This document shows positions 19,278 through 26,425 of a DNA stretch of 64,000 nucleotides, one piece after another. The translations under genes were made by a program, and so were the position numbers. Below the pieces are notes generated by a model. The model was not told the DNA's origin. It was given only the letters and a program-made list of their open reading frames with translations, and did no database searches. How positions within the stretch are numbered: the first letter of the stretch is position 1; every line of letters starts with the position of its first letter. The DNA comes from UBA10324 sp038326325 (GTDB lineage Bacteria > Bacteroidota > Bacteroidia > Chitinophagales > UBA10324), in assembly GCA_038326325.1 (NCBI GenBank), contig JBBQJW010000002.1, positions 62,001-126,000 of the forward strand, in the 5' to 3' direction.

Positions 19278-19886
19278 ATGAAAAAAATAACAACATTTCT
19301 TACTGCGCTCGTTTTTTTCGCCTCATTCAATACCGCACCAACAGGTTATAGTGTCGGAGATACGGCGATGGATTTTAAATTGAAAAACATTGATAGCAAA
19401 ATGGTTTCTCTTGCGGATTACACTTCAGCAAAAGGATTCATCGTTGTGTTCACCTGCAATCACTGCCCTTTCGCAGTTGCCTATCAGGATCGCATCATTG
19501 CATTGGATAAAAAATATTCAAAGTTGGGTTACCCTGTAATTGCCATAAACTCAAATGATATAACACAGGTGCCTGCCGATGATTTTGCAAGCATGCAGGT
19601 ACGCGCAAAAGAAAAGAAATTCACCTTCCCCTATTTGTTAGATGAAACACAGACTGTGGCTTCAACTTATGGCGCCACTAAAACTCCGCATGTGTTTGTG
19701 TTGCAAAAGAAAGATGCTGATCTGGTGGTAAAATACATTGGTGCAATTGACGACAATAGCGAAGATGCTAAACTCGTGAAAGAAAAATATGTTGAATCGG
19801 CAGTTGATGCATTGCTCGCTGGAAAACCTGTGCCTGTAACATTTACTAAAGCAATAGGTTGTTCCATTAAGTGGAAACAATCATAA
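19278..19886 (+). CDS. Redoxin/AhpC-TSA-type thioredoxin family protein
   Basis: 202 aa with a signal peptide (MKKITTFLTALVFFASFNTAP). The fold begins 'YSVGDTAMDFKLKNIDSK', as in peroxiredoxin-like proteins. The putative active site is 'FTCNHCPFAVAYQDR', a CNHC motif typical of the thioredoxin-family proteins annotated as AhpC/TSA or redoxin in Bacteroidota. 'GATKTPHVFVLQK' gives the cis-Pro loop. Likely periplasmic. The start is 6 bases after the upstream TlpA-like stop, so the two are probably co-expressed; whether they share a partner is unknown. Confidence 0.88.
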   Translation: MKKITTFLTALVFFASFNTAPTGYSVGDTAMDFKLKNIDSKMVSLADYTSAKGFIVVFTCNHCPFAVAYQDRIIALDKKYSKLGYPVIAINSNDITQVPADDFASMQVRAKEKKFTFPYLLDETQTVASTYGATKTPHVFVLQKKDADLVVKYIGAIDDNSEDAKLVKEKYVESAVDALLAGKPVPVTFTKAIGCSIKWKQS

Positions 19887-19898
19887 AACTATAATCTC

Positions 19899-19942
19899 AA
19901 ACGGCAATTCTTCTTTATTAAAGAAGGGTTGCCGGTTTTTTA
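19899..19942 (+). terminator. Rho-independent terminator
   Basis: A long stem pairs AACGGCAATTCTTCTTT with AAAGAAGGGTTGCCGGTT (two G-U or mismatched pairs), followed by a run of T. It ends the two-gene thioredoxin operon 13 bases after the stop at 19886. Confidence 0.8.
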
Positions 19943-20013
19943 TTTCAGATAATTGTTCTTTTTGAATTTGCACTACTGTAACACCTGAATATATTCACCG
20001 AAAATATTTCTGA

Positions 20014-20736
20014 ATGAATTTCTCTAAACTTTTTGGTGGGTATAAATTATTTTTTGTTTTGATTTTCATTTCGTTCAACGGGTTTGCACAATCTAACAGC
20101 GATATGAACGGAGGATTTTTTCAAATTGGTATAAATTATTTTCAACCTGAACGGCCAGGGTTGCAAAATTATTTGAATGCTTTTTCTGACACATTTCATT
20201 TCCCGAAAAAATTTAATCTTCCATGGGGAAAAGGAATTTATCTGGGATTTGTCAGTCATAAAAATGCATTTGAATTTACAGCAGGAGGGGATTTGTTGTT
20301 TGGAAGCCAAATTCAGATTTCTGATTCAGGCTCAGGCAAATTGAGTACGACCGATATTAATTTAAATTTCGGGGTAAATTATTTACCGGTACAGTTCTTT
20401 TATATCGGCGCAAGTTCTATGATCTGTAACGGTGCTGAAAAATTTAAAGCAGCAGATAATTTTGATCCTACAAGATTGGAAAATCAAGAATCTTCCTTAA
20501 AAGGAATTTTCAATGGATATTATATCGCGGGAAAAGCGCAGGCGGGTTTTAACATTAATGTTTCCCGGGCCGATCATTATGAATATTATCTGCGCCTCTC
20601 AGCATTTTATCAATTGGGAATTACTGAATATGATTTTTATAAAACCTTTGAGAAACGATTGACGGGTTATTCAGGCAATCATAAAACAATGGCAAACTAT
20701 CCCGGCATTGTAGTAGCGATGCTATTTGGAGGATAA
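20014..20736 (+). CDS. Exported beta-rich protein of unknown function
   Basis: 240 aa with a signal peptide (residues 1-25, hydrophobic core FFVLIFISFNGFAQ). The rest has aromatic-ended alternating strands such as 'GIYLGFVSHKNAFEFTAGGDLLF', 'LNFGVNYLPVQFFYIGAS' and 'YYLRLSAFYQLGI', and ends 'VVAMLFGG', which suggests a small outer-membrane barrel. No T9SS sorting domain. Convergent with kdsB, with only 15 bases between the two stops and a TGTAACAG site in that gap. Family not recognised. Confidence 0.72.
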   Translation: MNFSKLFGGYKLFFVLIFISFNGFAQSNSDMNGGFFQIGINYFQPERPGLQNYLNAFSDTFHFPKKFNLPWGKGIYLGFVSHKNAFEFTAGGDLLFGSQIQISDSGSGKLSTTDINLNFGVNYLPVQFFYIGASSMICNGAEKFKAADNFDPTRLENQESSLKGIFNGYYIAGKAQAGFNINVSRADHYEYYLRLSAFYQLGITEYDFYKTFEKRLTGYSGNHKTMANYPGIVVAMLFGG

Positions 20737-20751
20737 ATTTTACTGTAACAG

Positions 20752-21489
20752 TTATTTCACCTGATTCGCTTTCGCCAAATCATCTACTGTATCAATGCTC
20801 ATGGTTTCAATAAAAGTTTCTGCGAGATGAATGGTGAAATTATTTTCTAACCAGCGAAGCTGCTCTAACGATTCAGCTTGTTCAAGTGGAGTGGGAGAGA
20901 GTCCGGCAATTTTTAATAAGGTTTCTTTCCGATAACCATACAAACCAATGTGTTTGTAAAACGAATGATGATGCAGCCAGTCATTTTCATTCACATTTCT
21001 TAAATAAGGAATCACGGCGCGGCTGAAATAAAGCGCTTTTCCTTCCGGCGATGTAACAACTTTTACAACTCCCGGGTTTTTTAATTCGTCGAGTGAAGAA
21101 ATTCTTTTTATCAGCGAACCAATCTGCACTTCATTATTCAGAAATAAATTCTGTAGAGAAATAATCTGTTCCTGTTCGATGAAAGGTTCATCACCCTGAA
21201 TATTAATTACGACATCGAAAGCACTTCCAATCAAACTAACAACCTCAGCGCATCGCTCTGTGCCGGTTTGATGTGTGGGAAGTGTAAGCACCGCTTCTGC
21301 ACCGAATGAAGTAGCGAGATTTAGAATCCGTTCATCGTCTGTTGCTATAACTAATTTGTCGATATTGCTACACTCCTTCACCCGCTCATATACATGCTGT
21401 AACATTGGCTTACCTTGTATCATTGCTAATGGCTTTCCAGGCAACCGTGTGGATGCATATCGTGCAGGTATGATGGCAAGTGTTTTCAT
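20752..21489 (-). CDS. kdsB: 3-deoxy-manno-octulosonate cytidylyltransferase
   Basis: 245 aa. Activates Kdo with CTP to CMP-Kdo for lipopolysaccharide inner-core synthesis in the cytoplasm. Diagnostic blocks are 'IIPARYASTRLPGKPLA' at the N-terminus, 'VIATDDERI', 'GTERCAEV', 'VINIQGDEPFI', 'YFSRAVIPYLR' and 'KHIGLYGYR'. Full length for the family. It confirms an LPS-bearing Gram-negative host. Single gene, with an 81-base gap to the NfeD protease upstream that contains a T/C-rich intergenic repeat. Confidence 0.96.
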   Translation of the reverse strand: MKTLAIIPARYASTRLPGKPLAMIQGKPMLQHVYERVKECSNIDKLVIATDDERILNLATSFGAEAVLTLPTHQTGTERCAEVVSLIGSAFDVVINIQGDEPFIEQEQIISLQNLFLNNEVQIGSLIKRISSLDELKNPGVVKVVTSPEGKALYFSRAVIPYLRNVNENDWLHHHSFYKHIGLYGYRKETLLKIAGLSPTPLEQAESLEQLRWLENNFTIHLAETFIETMSIDTVDDLAKANQVK

Positions 21490-21544
21490 TCTCTTTAGTC
21501 TTTGCTCGTGAGTCCTTTGTTCTGAGTTGTTATCAGTTATTGGT

Positions 21545-21571
21545 TTTCACTTTTAACTTTTAGTTTTTCAC
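21545..21571. repeat. T/C-rich intergenic element 'TTTTCACTTTT..', copy 1
   Basis: TTTTCACTTTTAACTTTTAG followed by TTTTTCACTA, in the kdsB/nfeD-type gap. Near-identical phrases occur at 24492-24523 and 51497-51530, always between genes. Confidence 0.5.
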
Positions 21572-22947
21572 TATGCTTTTCTCACCACTAAATAATTTCC
21601 TCTTATTTCCATCACTTTAACTTCATCATTCAGTAAAATAAAATCACCATTGCTGATGCTGTCGTAGCGTGTTCCGTTTATGTCAACACTTCCTGCGGGG
21701 CGAAGGTTGGTCATCGCAATTCCTTTCTGACCGATCAATGCGTTGAGTGAATGAACAGATTCGCTGAAACTTTTTGCGTCTTCTAAAGTGGAAGTTAACA
21801 CAACCTGCCTTGACATTTTTGATTTAAAGAATCGTTTCCCGAGAAAGACCGAGACGACAATCGTGATAAGCATGATAGATGAAATGCGCAACAACGCATA
21901 CAATAAGTTATGTGAGCCGGCGAAAGTGAAATCGAAAAAATCATTCGCCACTAACGATAGCGTGAGAGATGTAACAATAAAAATGATTCCTAACGCACCT
22001 GTTACACCAAAGCCGGGGATAAAAAATATTTCAGCGATGAGTAAAACAATCCCAATTACGAAAACAAGTATCTCCCAATTGGCGGCAAGCCCATCCACAT
22101 ACAGCGGAGCGAAATAAAGTACGGCAGCAATTATTCCGGCAAACAATGGAACACCGATTCCCGGGTGCTGAAACTCAAAATAAATTCCGGCGATGATCAC
22201 CATCAGTAAAATGCCGTTCACAATCGGGTTGAGTAAAAAATCCATCAGCGCATCGAGTGTGCTGCGCTCATGAACTGTTACACTGTAATTTGCAATGCCC
22301 GCAAGCGCGCATACTTCGTCAATATCTTTTGCCAAGCCATCGCAGTATTTGTACTTGATTGCTTCGGTGGTGGTGAGGGTTATCACTCTTCCTGTGTCAG
22401 CAATATCTGTGAGGTAATTGTTGGGAGACACCATTCCTTCGGCAATTTTTGGGTCGCGACCTTTTTGTTCGGCAGTGGCGCGCATCATGCCTCGCATATA
22501 ACTCTGATATTTATCAGGCATAATTTCTCCCGACTCGTTTACTACCGATGCGGCGCCGATAGTGCTTCCGGTTTTCATAAAAATTTTATCGCACGCAATA
22601 GAAATCAATGCACCGGCTGAAGCAGCATTTCCATCTACTAAAACATAAACCGGAATTTTACTTTTCAGAATGCGATTACGAATCAAATCTGCATTGCTTA
22701 ATTCTCCCCCGAAAGTATTGAGTTGAATGATGATGTAATCGGCATTCATCGCCTCGGCTTCTTTAAAAGAATTGTCAACTAACCGCCATGCAGGAGCCGC
22801 GATTTCCTGATTGAGTTCGAAAGTGTAAACGATTTTTTTTGTTTCAGATAAGGTTTGCGCACTTGTGTTTTGGTGTACAGTTAACTGTAACATCAAAACA
22901 ATAGAAGTGAATAAGAACCGTTGTAATTGACTCGTGAAAGTTTTCAA
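21571..22947 (-). CDS. NfeD-family membrane serine protease (ClpP-like)
   Basis: 458 aa. Signal peptide, then a ClpP-fold protease domain (about 36-240) with 'LNTFGGELSNADLIR' and the nucleophile Ser110 in 'GNAASAGALISIACD'; a Lys near 146 is the likely partner base. Then four to five membrane segments ('IVNGILLMVIIAGIYFEF', 'ILVFVIGIVLLIAEIFFIP', 'ITIVVSVFLG') and a C-terminal OB-fold NfeD domain ('GSVDINGTRYDSIS', 'VKVMEIRGNYLVVRK'). Family members are thought to cleave membrane proteins such as stomatins, though no stomatin gene is adjacent here. Divergent from the LysM gene, with 17 bases between the start codons. Confidence 0.92.
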   Translation of the reverse strand: MKTFTSQLQRFLFTSIVLMLQLTVHQNTSAQTLSETKKIVYTFELNQEIAAPAWRLVDNSFKEAEAMNADYIIIQLNTFGGELSNADLIRNRILKSKIPVYVLVDGNAASAGALISIACDKIFMKTGSTIGAASVVNESGEIMPDKYQSYMRGMMRATAEQKGRDPKIAEGMVSPNNYLTDIADTGRVITLTTTEAIKYKYCDGLAKDIDEVCALAGIANYSVTVHERSTLDALMDFLLNPIVNGILLMVIIAGIYFEFQHPGIGVPLFAGIIAAVLYFAPLYVDGLAANWEILVFVIGIVLLIAEIFFIPGFGVTGALGIIFIVTSLTLSLVANDFFDFTFAGSHNLLYALLRISSIMLITIVVSVFLGKRFFKSKMSRQVVLTSTLEDAKSFSESVHSLNALIGQKGIAMTNLRPAGSVDINGTRYDSISNGDFILLNDEVKVMEIRGNYLVVRKA

Positions 22948-22964
22948 TCAGATAGTTTTACAGC

Positions 22965-24077
22965 ATGATTAACGATTTCAAAAATATGCAAAGAGTTGTA
23001 ACCATTTTTTTAATGCTCGTTTTGCCTGCAAGTGTATTTGCGCAAGTGAGCACTCAGGACTACAAGGTGAATAAAGGCGAAACGCTCTATGGACTATCGC
23101 AGAAGTACGGCACTACGGTGAGCCATCTGCTCGACCTCAATCCTTCTATTATCAATAATAATCTGCAGGAAGGTGCGACCATTAAAGTTCCTGTGGTGAA
23201 AAATGATGTCACTTACAACAAAGTGAAAATCGGGCCTCCGGTTTTCCTTGCTCCTGTTACATACAATGTGGCGAAAGGTGAAACACTGTATTCTATTTCG
23301 AAGAAGATGAACACCAATGTGGAGAGCTTACGCATGTGGAACGATTTAAAAAGCGACGACATTAAAGCAGGGCAGAAAATTGTTGTTGCTTATGGTAATA
23401 GTAATGGCACTTCAACTGTTACACCTCAGCAAACTGTTACAACCACTCCTGTTGATACGAAGAAGGATACCGAAGTGAAAAAACAAAACAAGGATATTGT
23501 TAAAATCGAAAAGGAAACTCCTAAGAAGGAAACGAAAAAGATTGTTCCTCCGACTGACGATACTTTAGTAAAGAAGCAGGATAATACTTCTGTTACAGTT
23601 GTTACGACAACCACACCTGTAGATAAGCAAACAGAAACTTATGCAACAGTTGATACAAAGAAAAATATAGTTACATCTGGAACCACTACAACTGTTGTTT
23701 CAAATCCGAACCCTGTTGACCCGATTTCAGTAAAAACAATTAAGCCGACTGTTACACCTGTTAAAACCACTACCAATCCTACTGATAAGCAATTGGTTTA
23801 CCTGAACGAAAAAGGAGTGGTGACCTGGACCAAGAGCAATAACGACGATGGTCAGTTCTATGCGCTGCACCCGACTGCGCCCGTTGGCACTACTATTACT
23901 GTTAAGAATATGATGAACAGCAAAAGCATTCAGGTAAAGGTGATCGGCAAACTGCCTAACACGGCCGACAACCAGAATGTGTTAATGAAGATAAGCAACT
24001 CCGCTGCGAAAGCATTGAATGTATTGGACGATAAGTTTCTTGCCCAGATAAATTTCATGGGTTACAAGCAGGAGTAG
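22965..24077 (+). CDS. LysM peptidoglycan-binding protein with RlpA-like double-psi barrel
   Basis: 370 aa. Signal peptide (a start at 22986, MQRVVTIF, is equally good), two LysM modules ('YKVNKGETLYGLSQKYGTTV' and 'YNVAKGETLYSISKKMNTNV'), a Thr/Lys/Pro/Val-rich linker (about residues 145-275) and a C-terminal segment ('YALHPTAPVGTTITVKN', 'VKVIGKLP', 'ISNSAAKALNVLD') that resembles the RlpA-type double-psi beta-barrel. Likely a periplasmic cell-wall-binding protein. The linker is low complexity, and at least four TGTTACA sites lie in it, encoding Val-Thr. The 21-bp repeat array begins shortly after its stop. Confidence 0.85.
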   Translation: MINDFKNMQRVVTIFLMLVLPASVFAQVSTQDYKVNKGETLYGLSQKYGTTVSHLLDLNPSIINNNLQEGATIKVPVVKNDVTYNKVKIGPPVFLAPVTYNVAKGETLYSISKKMNTNVESLRMWNDLKSDDIKAGQKIVVAYGNSNGTSTVTPQQTVTTTPVDTKKDTEVKKQNKDIVKIEKETPKKETKKIVPPTDDTLVKKQDNTSVTVVTTTTPVDKQTETYATVDTKKNIVTSGTTTTVVSNPNPVDPISVKTIKPTVTPVKTTTNPTDKQLVYLNEKGVVTWTKSNNDDGQFYALHPTAPVGTTITVKNMMNSKSIQVKVIGKLPNTADNQNVLMKISNSAAKALNVLDDKFLAQINFMGYKQE

Positions 24078-24147
24078 TGTAACAGTTGGCAATTTGCAAT
24101 TGGCAGTTGGCTGTCAGATATGAACTGAATCTGAAACTACATTTCTC

Positions 24148-24409
24148 AAAACAATTTTATAAATTTCTTATAACATTTCTACAAATTCCTATAAGATTTT
24201 ACCTCAATCGTTAACGAACCGCTGAATTTTGTATAACATTTCAGCAAAAACCTATACAATTTCCAACCAATCGTTAACGATTTCCCAAATTTCTTATAAC
24301 ATTTCAGCAAAAACCTATACGATTTCCGACCAATCGTTAACGATTTTCAGAATTTCTTATAACATTTTATAAAAATCGTTAACGAATTCGTGCGGTTCGT
24401 TAACGAAAT
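24148..24409 (+). repeat. 21-bp phased tandem repeat array (about 13 units)
   Basis: Cores start at 24148, 24169, 24190, 24211, 24232, 24253, 24274, 24295, 24316, 24337, 24358, 24379 and 24400, exactly 21 bases apart with no slip. Three core types alternate: TATAACATTT, TATA(C/A)(G/A)ATTT and TTAACGATTT, giving a 63-bp higher-order unit; the last three units run A-C-C. The third type lies in the perfect palindrome TCGTTAACGA, present five times (24208, 24271, 24334, 24376, 24397). The array lies between two convergent genes and before a terminator, so it may be in the 3' UTR of the LysM transcript. Twenty-one bases is two helical turns and also seven codons; see findings. Confidence 0.9.
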
Positions 24410-24430
24410 GAACAAAATCGCTCTTTTTCG

Positions 24431-24466
24431 TAAAAAAAGCCCCTCGGAATCCGAAGGGCTTTTATT
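24431..24466. terminator. Bidirectional terminator
   Basis: Stem AGCCCCTCGGA / TCCGAAGGGCT with one mismatch, preceded by A-run and followed by T-run, so usable from both strands. It separates the LysM gene plus repeat array from the convergent gene ending at 24530. Confidence 0.82.
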
Positions 24467-24491
24467 CGCTTGCTGATACTTCAGCAATTAA

Positions 24492-24523
24492 AGTTTTTCA
24501 CTTTCACTTTTCATTTTTCACTT
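24492..24523. repeat. T/C-rich intergenic element, copy 2
   Basis: TTTTTCACTTTCACTTTTCA followed by TTTTTCACTTG, just beyond the stop of the gene at 24530. Same phrase family as 21545 and 51497. Confidence 0.5.
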
Positions 24524-24529
24524 GCTCAA

Positions 24530-25195
24530 TCAGAGCACGCTCACATCCACATTAGGTGTAAACTCGCCGGTGCTGGCGCGGTTAAAAGCAGCGATGGTCG
24601 CGTTCATATCCACATGCGAAGGCAAGCCGTTGTGGTCAACAGTGCGATGCGTATCAACCACTATCGAAACTATTTTATCGCCCAACTTTATCACAATCTG
24701 ATTTCCTGAAACACCAATGCCAACCTCCTGGTTTGATATAATAGATACATAACCCATTGCGCCTTTTATAGCATCGGTTTGCACATGAATGCTGCCTTTA
24801 GTGCGGTTGGCAAAAAAATCGGAGTTGGCGCAAATGCCCGGTTTTTCTGAAGGGGAACTCTCACTTTTTGTCTGCTTAAAACCACTGAGTGCAATAATAG
24901 CTGCATCGCCATTTGCAACACCATCAACATGATCGGCCTGCTGGCGATAGAGTTTTATCCAGTTCTTTTGGCTATTGAGCAGCGCAGGTCGGGCGCTTTC
25001 GCCATTAAGCACAAACGCATCGTTTTTAGTATGCAAATCAGTGTTTGCGGTGGTGAGCGTGGCAAGCGGCACTTTGGGAGTGGCAAAAGTGGCAACATTC
25101 GTAGTCATAAGTGTAACAACCGAAGGGCCGAAGGCAATCTTTTCTGTTACACTTAGCGAATTAAAATCGTGCGAGGTGTGAATGGTGATGGTCAT
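24530..25195 (-). CDS. Uncharacterised protein with 'NGDAAI' motif
   Basis: 221 aa from the ATG at 25195 (MTITIHTSHDF). An open frame extends upstream to 25345, but the extra 50 residues look non-coding and overlap the divergent gene. 'NWIKLYRQQADHVDGVANGDAAIIALSGF' resembles the N-terminal region of short Bacteroidota proteins that often carry a fibronectin-III-like tail; here the tail is instead a small beta segment ('GSIHVQTDAIKGAMGYVSII'). No signal peptide. Function unknown. It has higher GC than the flanking intergenic DNA. Divergent from the small HTH-like gene at 25310. Confidence 0.72.
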   Translation of the reverse strand: MTITIHTSHDFNSLSVTEKIAFGPSVVTLMTTNVATFATPKVPLATLTTANTDLHTKNDAFVLNGESARPALLNSQKNWIKLYRQQADHVDGVANGDAAIIALSGFKQTKSESSPSEKPGICANSDFFANRTKGSIHVQTDAIKGAMGYVSIISNQEVGIGVSGNQIVIKLGDKIVSIVVDTHRTVDHNGLPSHVDMNATIAAFNRASTGEFTPNVDVSVL

Positions 25196-25309
25196 GGGTG
25201 AATTGTTTTTTGTGAGTGATTTGTTTTTGTTGGGATGAAAATAAAAGGGAGAGAAGTCTTGCCGACTGACTTTAAAGTCATGTTGAATAGAATATAGAGG
25301 CCTCAACTT

Positions 25310-25558
25310 GTGGGAATGGAAAACAATGAATTCACAGCAGGACAATTGAATGATTTTTTTATAGAATCAGCACATCAGTTTGGAATGATGATCATGCACC
25401 TGTGTATATCGGAAGGATTATACTATGTAACACTTGCCGGAAAAATTGATGTTGATCCTCGAACCATTCTCCGAATTATTCAGGGCACTGCCAATTTCGA
25501 GTTTAAAACCTACACCAGTCTATGCAGGGTTTTTAACCTTACCGTAAACTATGTATAA
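25310..25558 (+). CDS. Small HTH-like protein
   Basis: 82 aa. The start could be 25310 or the ATG at 25316 (MENNEFTAG). The C-terminal half, 'AGKIDVDPRTILRIIQGTANFEFKTYTSLCRVFNL', has the spacing of a lambda-repressor/XRE-type helix-turn-helix (turn before the 'TILRII' recognition helix), but an N-terminal arm replaces the usual first helices. It may regulate the divergent gene at 24530-25195, whose start is 114 bases away; that is inference from layout only. Confidence 0.6.
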   Translation: MGMENNEFTAGQLNDFFIESAHQFGMMIMHLCISEGLYYVTLAGKIDVDPRTILRIIQGTANFEFKTYTSLCRVFNLTVNYV

Positions 25559-25696
25559 ACTATTACTGCACGGGAATAAAAAGATGATTGCTGCCGGGCG
25601 GCTTGGTTGTAATTTTTATTTTTTATGTTGAAGTGTAATGGTGTTACAGAATAAAATCTATAACCTGATTTGTAAAATCAACAGGAATTTCAAAAC

Positions 25697-25793
25697 AACC
25701 TTAGTAGAAAAGAATAATTCATGCCGAACCCAACCTTATTTTAAATGAAGTAATAAGGTTAGGGAATAAAGCAAATGTATTTCTACTAAGGTT
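25697..25793. repeat. Nested inverted repeat, 97 bp (MITE-like or composite terminator)
   Basis: Outer arms AACCTTAGTAGAAA (25697-25710) and TTTCTACTAAGGTT (25780-25793) are perfect 14-bp inverted repeats. An inner pair, CCCAACCTTATT (25729-25740) and AATAAGGTTAGGG (25752-25764), nests inside and shares the AACCTTA core with the outer arms. The right arm is followed by T-rich sequence and abuts the stop of the gene at 25796. It lies between convergent genes, so it may be a terminator, but the repeat-in-repeat layout is also that of a miniature mobile element. Confidence 0.7.
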
Positions 25794-25795
25794 TT

Positions 25796-26425
25796 TTATT
25801 CCTTCACTATTCTTTTAACTGTTACACTGCCGTCGGTCATGGTGAGTTTTATAAAATATATGCCTGTGGGTAATAGGGTTAAAGAAAGAGTGGTTCGTTT
25901 GTTATTTTCCTTTTGCTGTAACAGTATCCTGCCTGTAATATCTGTGAGTTCATCTTTGGCAATTTGCAGGGTTGATTCTATTGTGAGTTCATCAGTAACA
26001 GGATTCGGATAAATTATCAATTGTCCATGATCAATTATCAATTGCTCTGTTCCCACATCAAACCCAACCGTTATACTATCAATAAATACACATCCGTTGT
26101 TGTCTGTAACTGTTACAGTGTATGTGCCTTGCAATAAACTATCAATAGTATTTGTGGTTGCGCCGTTGCTCCACAAATAATTATAGGGTGGTGTGCCGCC
26201 GCTTGTATTATTTATTGTTGCACTGCCATCGGTGCAGGTTGGGCAAGTTGCATTAGTAGAGGTGTCTGTAGTAACTATTGTTGATAGGCTTGTAACTGTT
26301 ACAGTTCCCGTGCTTATACTTCCCGAGTTATCTATAACTGTTACACTATTAATTCCGGCGCACAAATCTGTTACACTCTGTGTGGTGGCTCCATTGCTCC
26401 ACAAATAAGTATCGGGTAAAAACAC
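25796..26425 (-). CDS. SprB-repeat T9SS protein, 3' part (frame-disrupted)
   Basis: Reading frame of 209 codons that continues the gene at 26349-27542 after a one-base frame change near 26416-26421; its apparent GTG start at 26425 is an artefact. It encodes two SprB repeats, with 'DTYLWSNGATTQSVTDL' and 'YNYLWSNGATTNTIDSL..GTYTVTVTDNNGC', the module named after the gliding adhesin SprB. It ends in a T9SS sorting domain ('LIIYPNPVTDEL', 'LPTGIYFIKLTMTDG'). Five TGTWACA sites fall within about 270 bases here. Surface localisation is inferred from the sorting domain. Confidence 0.8.
   Translation of the reverse strand: MFLPDTYLWSNGATTQSVTDLCAGINSVTVIDNSGSISTGTVTVTSLSTIVTTDTSTNATCPTCTDGSATINNTSGGTPPYNYLWSNGATTNTIDSLLQGTYTVTVTDNNGCVFIDSITVGFDVGTEQLIIDHGQLIIYPNPVTDELTIESTLQIAKDELTDITGRILLQQKENNKRTTLSLTLLPTGIYFIKLTMTDGSVTVKRIVKE

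Noticed and set aside
24148..24409. Chromosomal or plasmid replication origin with iterons
   Set aside because: Phasing is iteron-like, but there is no rep, dnaA, dnaN or par gene and no DnaA-box cluster in the surroundings; kept only as an unexplained array.
25196..25345. 50-residue N-terminal extension of the gene at 24530-25195
   Set aside because: It overlaps the divergent HTH-like gene, has unusual composition, and the ATG at 25195 starts the conserved-looking part.
26349..26425. Programmed frameshift at the SprB-repeat gene
   Set aside because: The tract is not a classic -1 slippery heptamer in the required frame, the shift needed is +1, and no stimulatory structure is evident; mutation or error is simpler.
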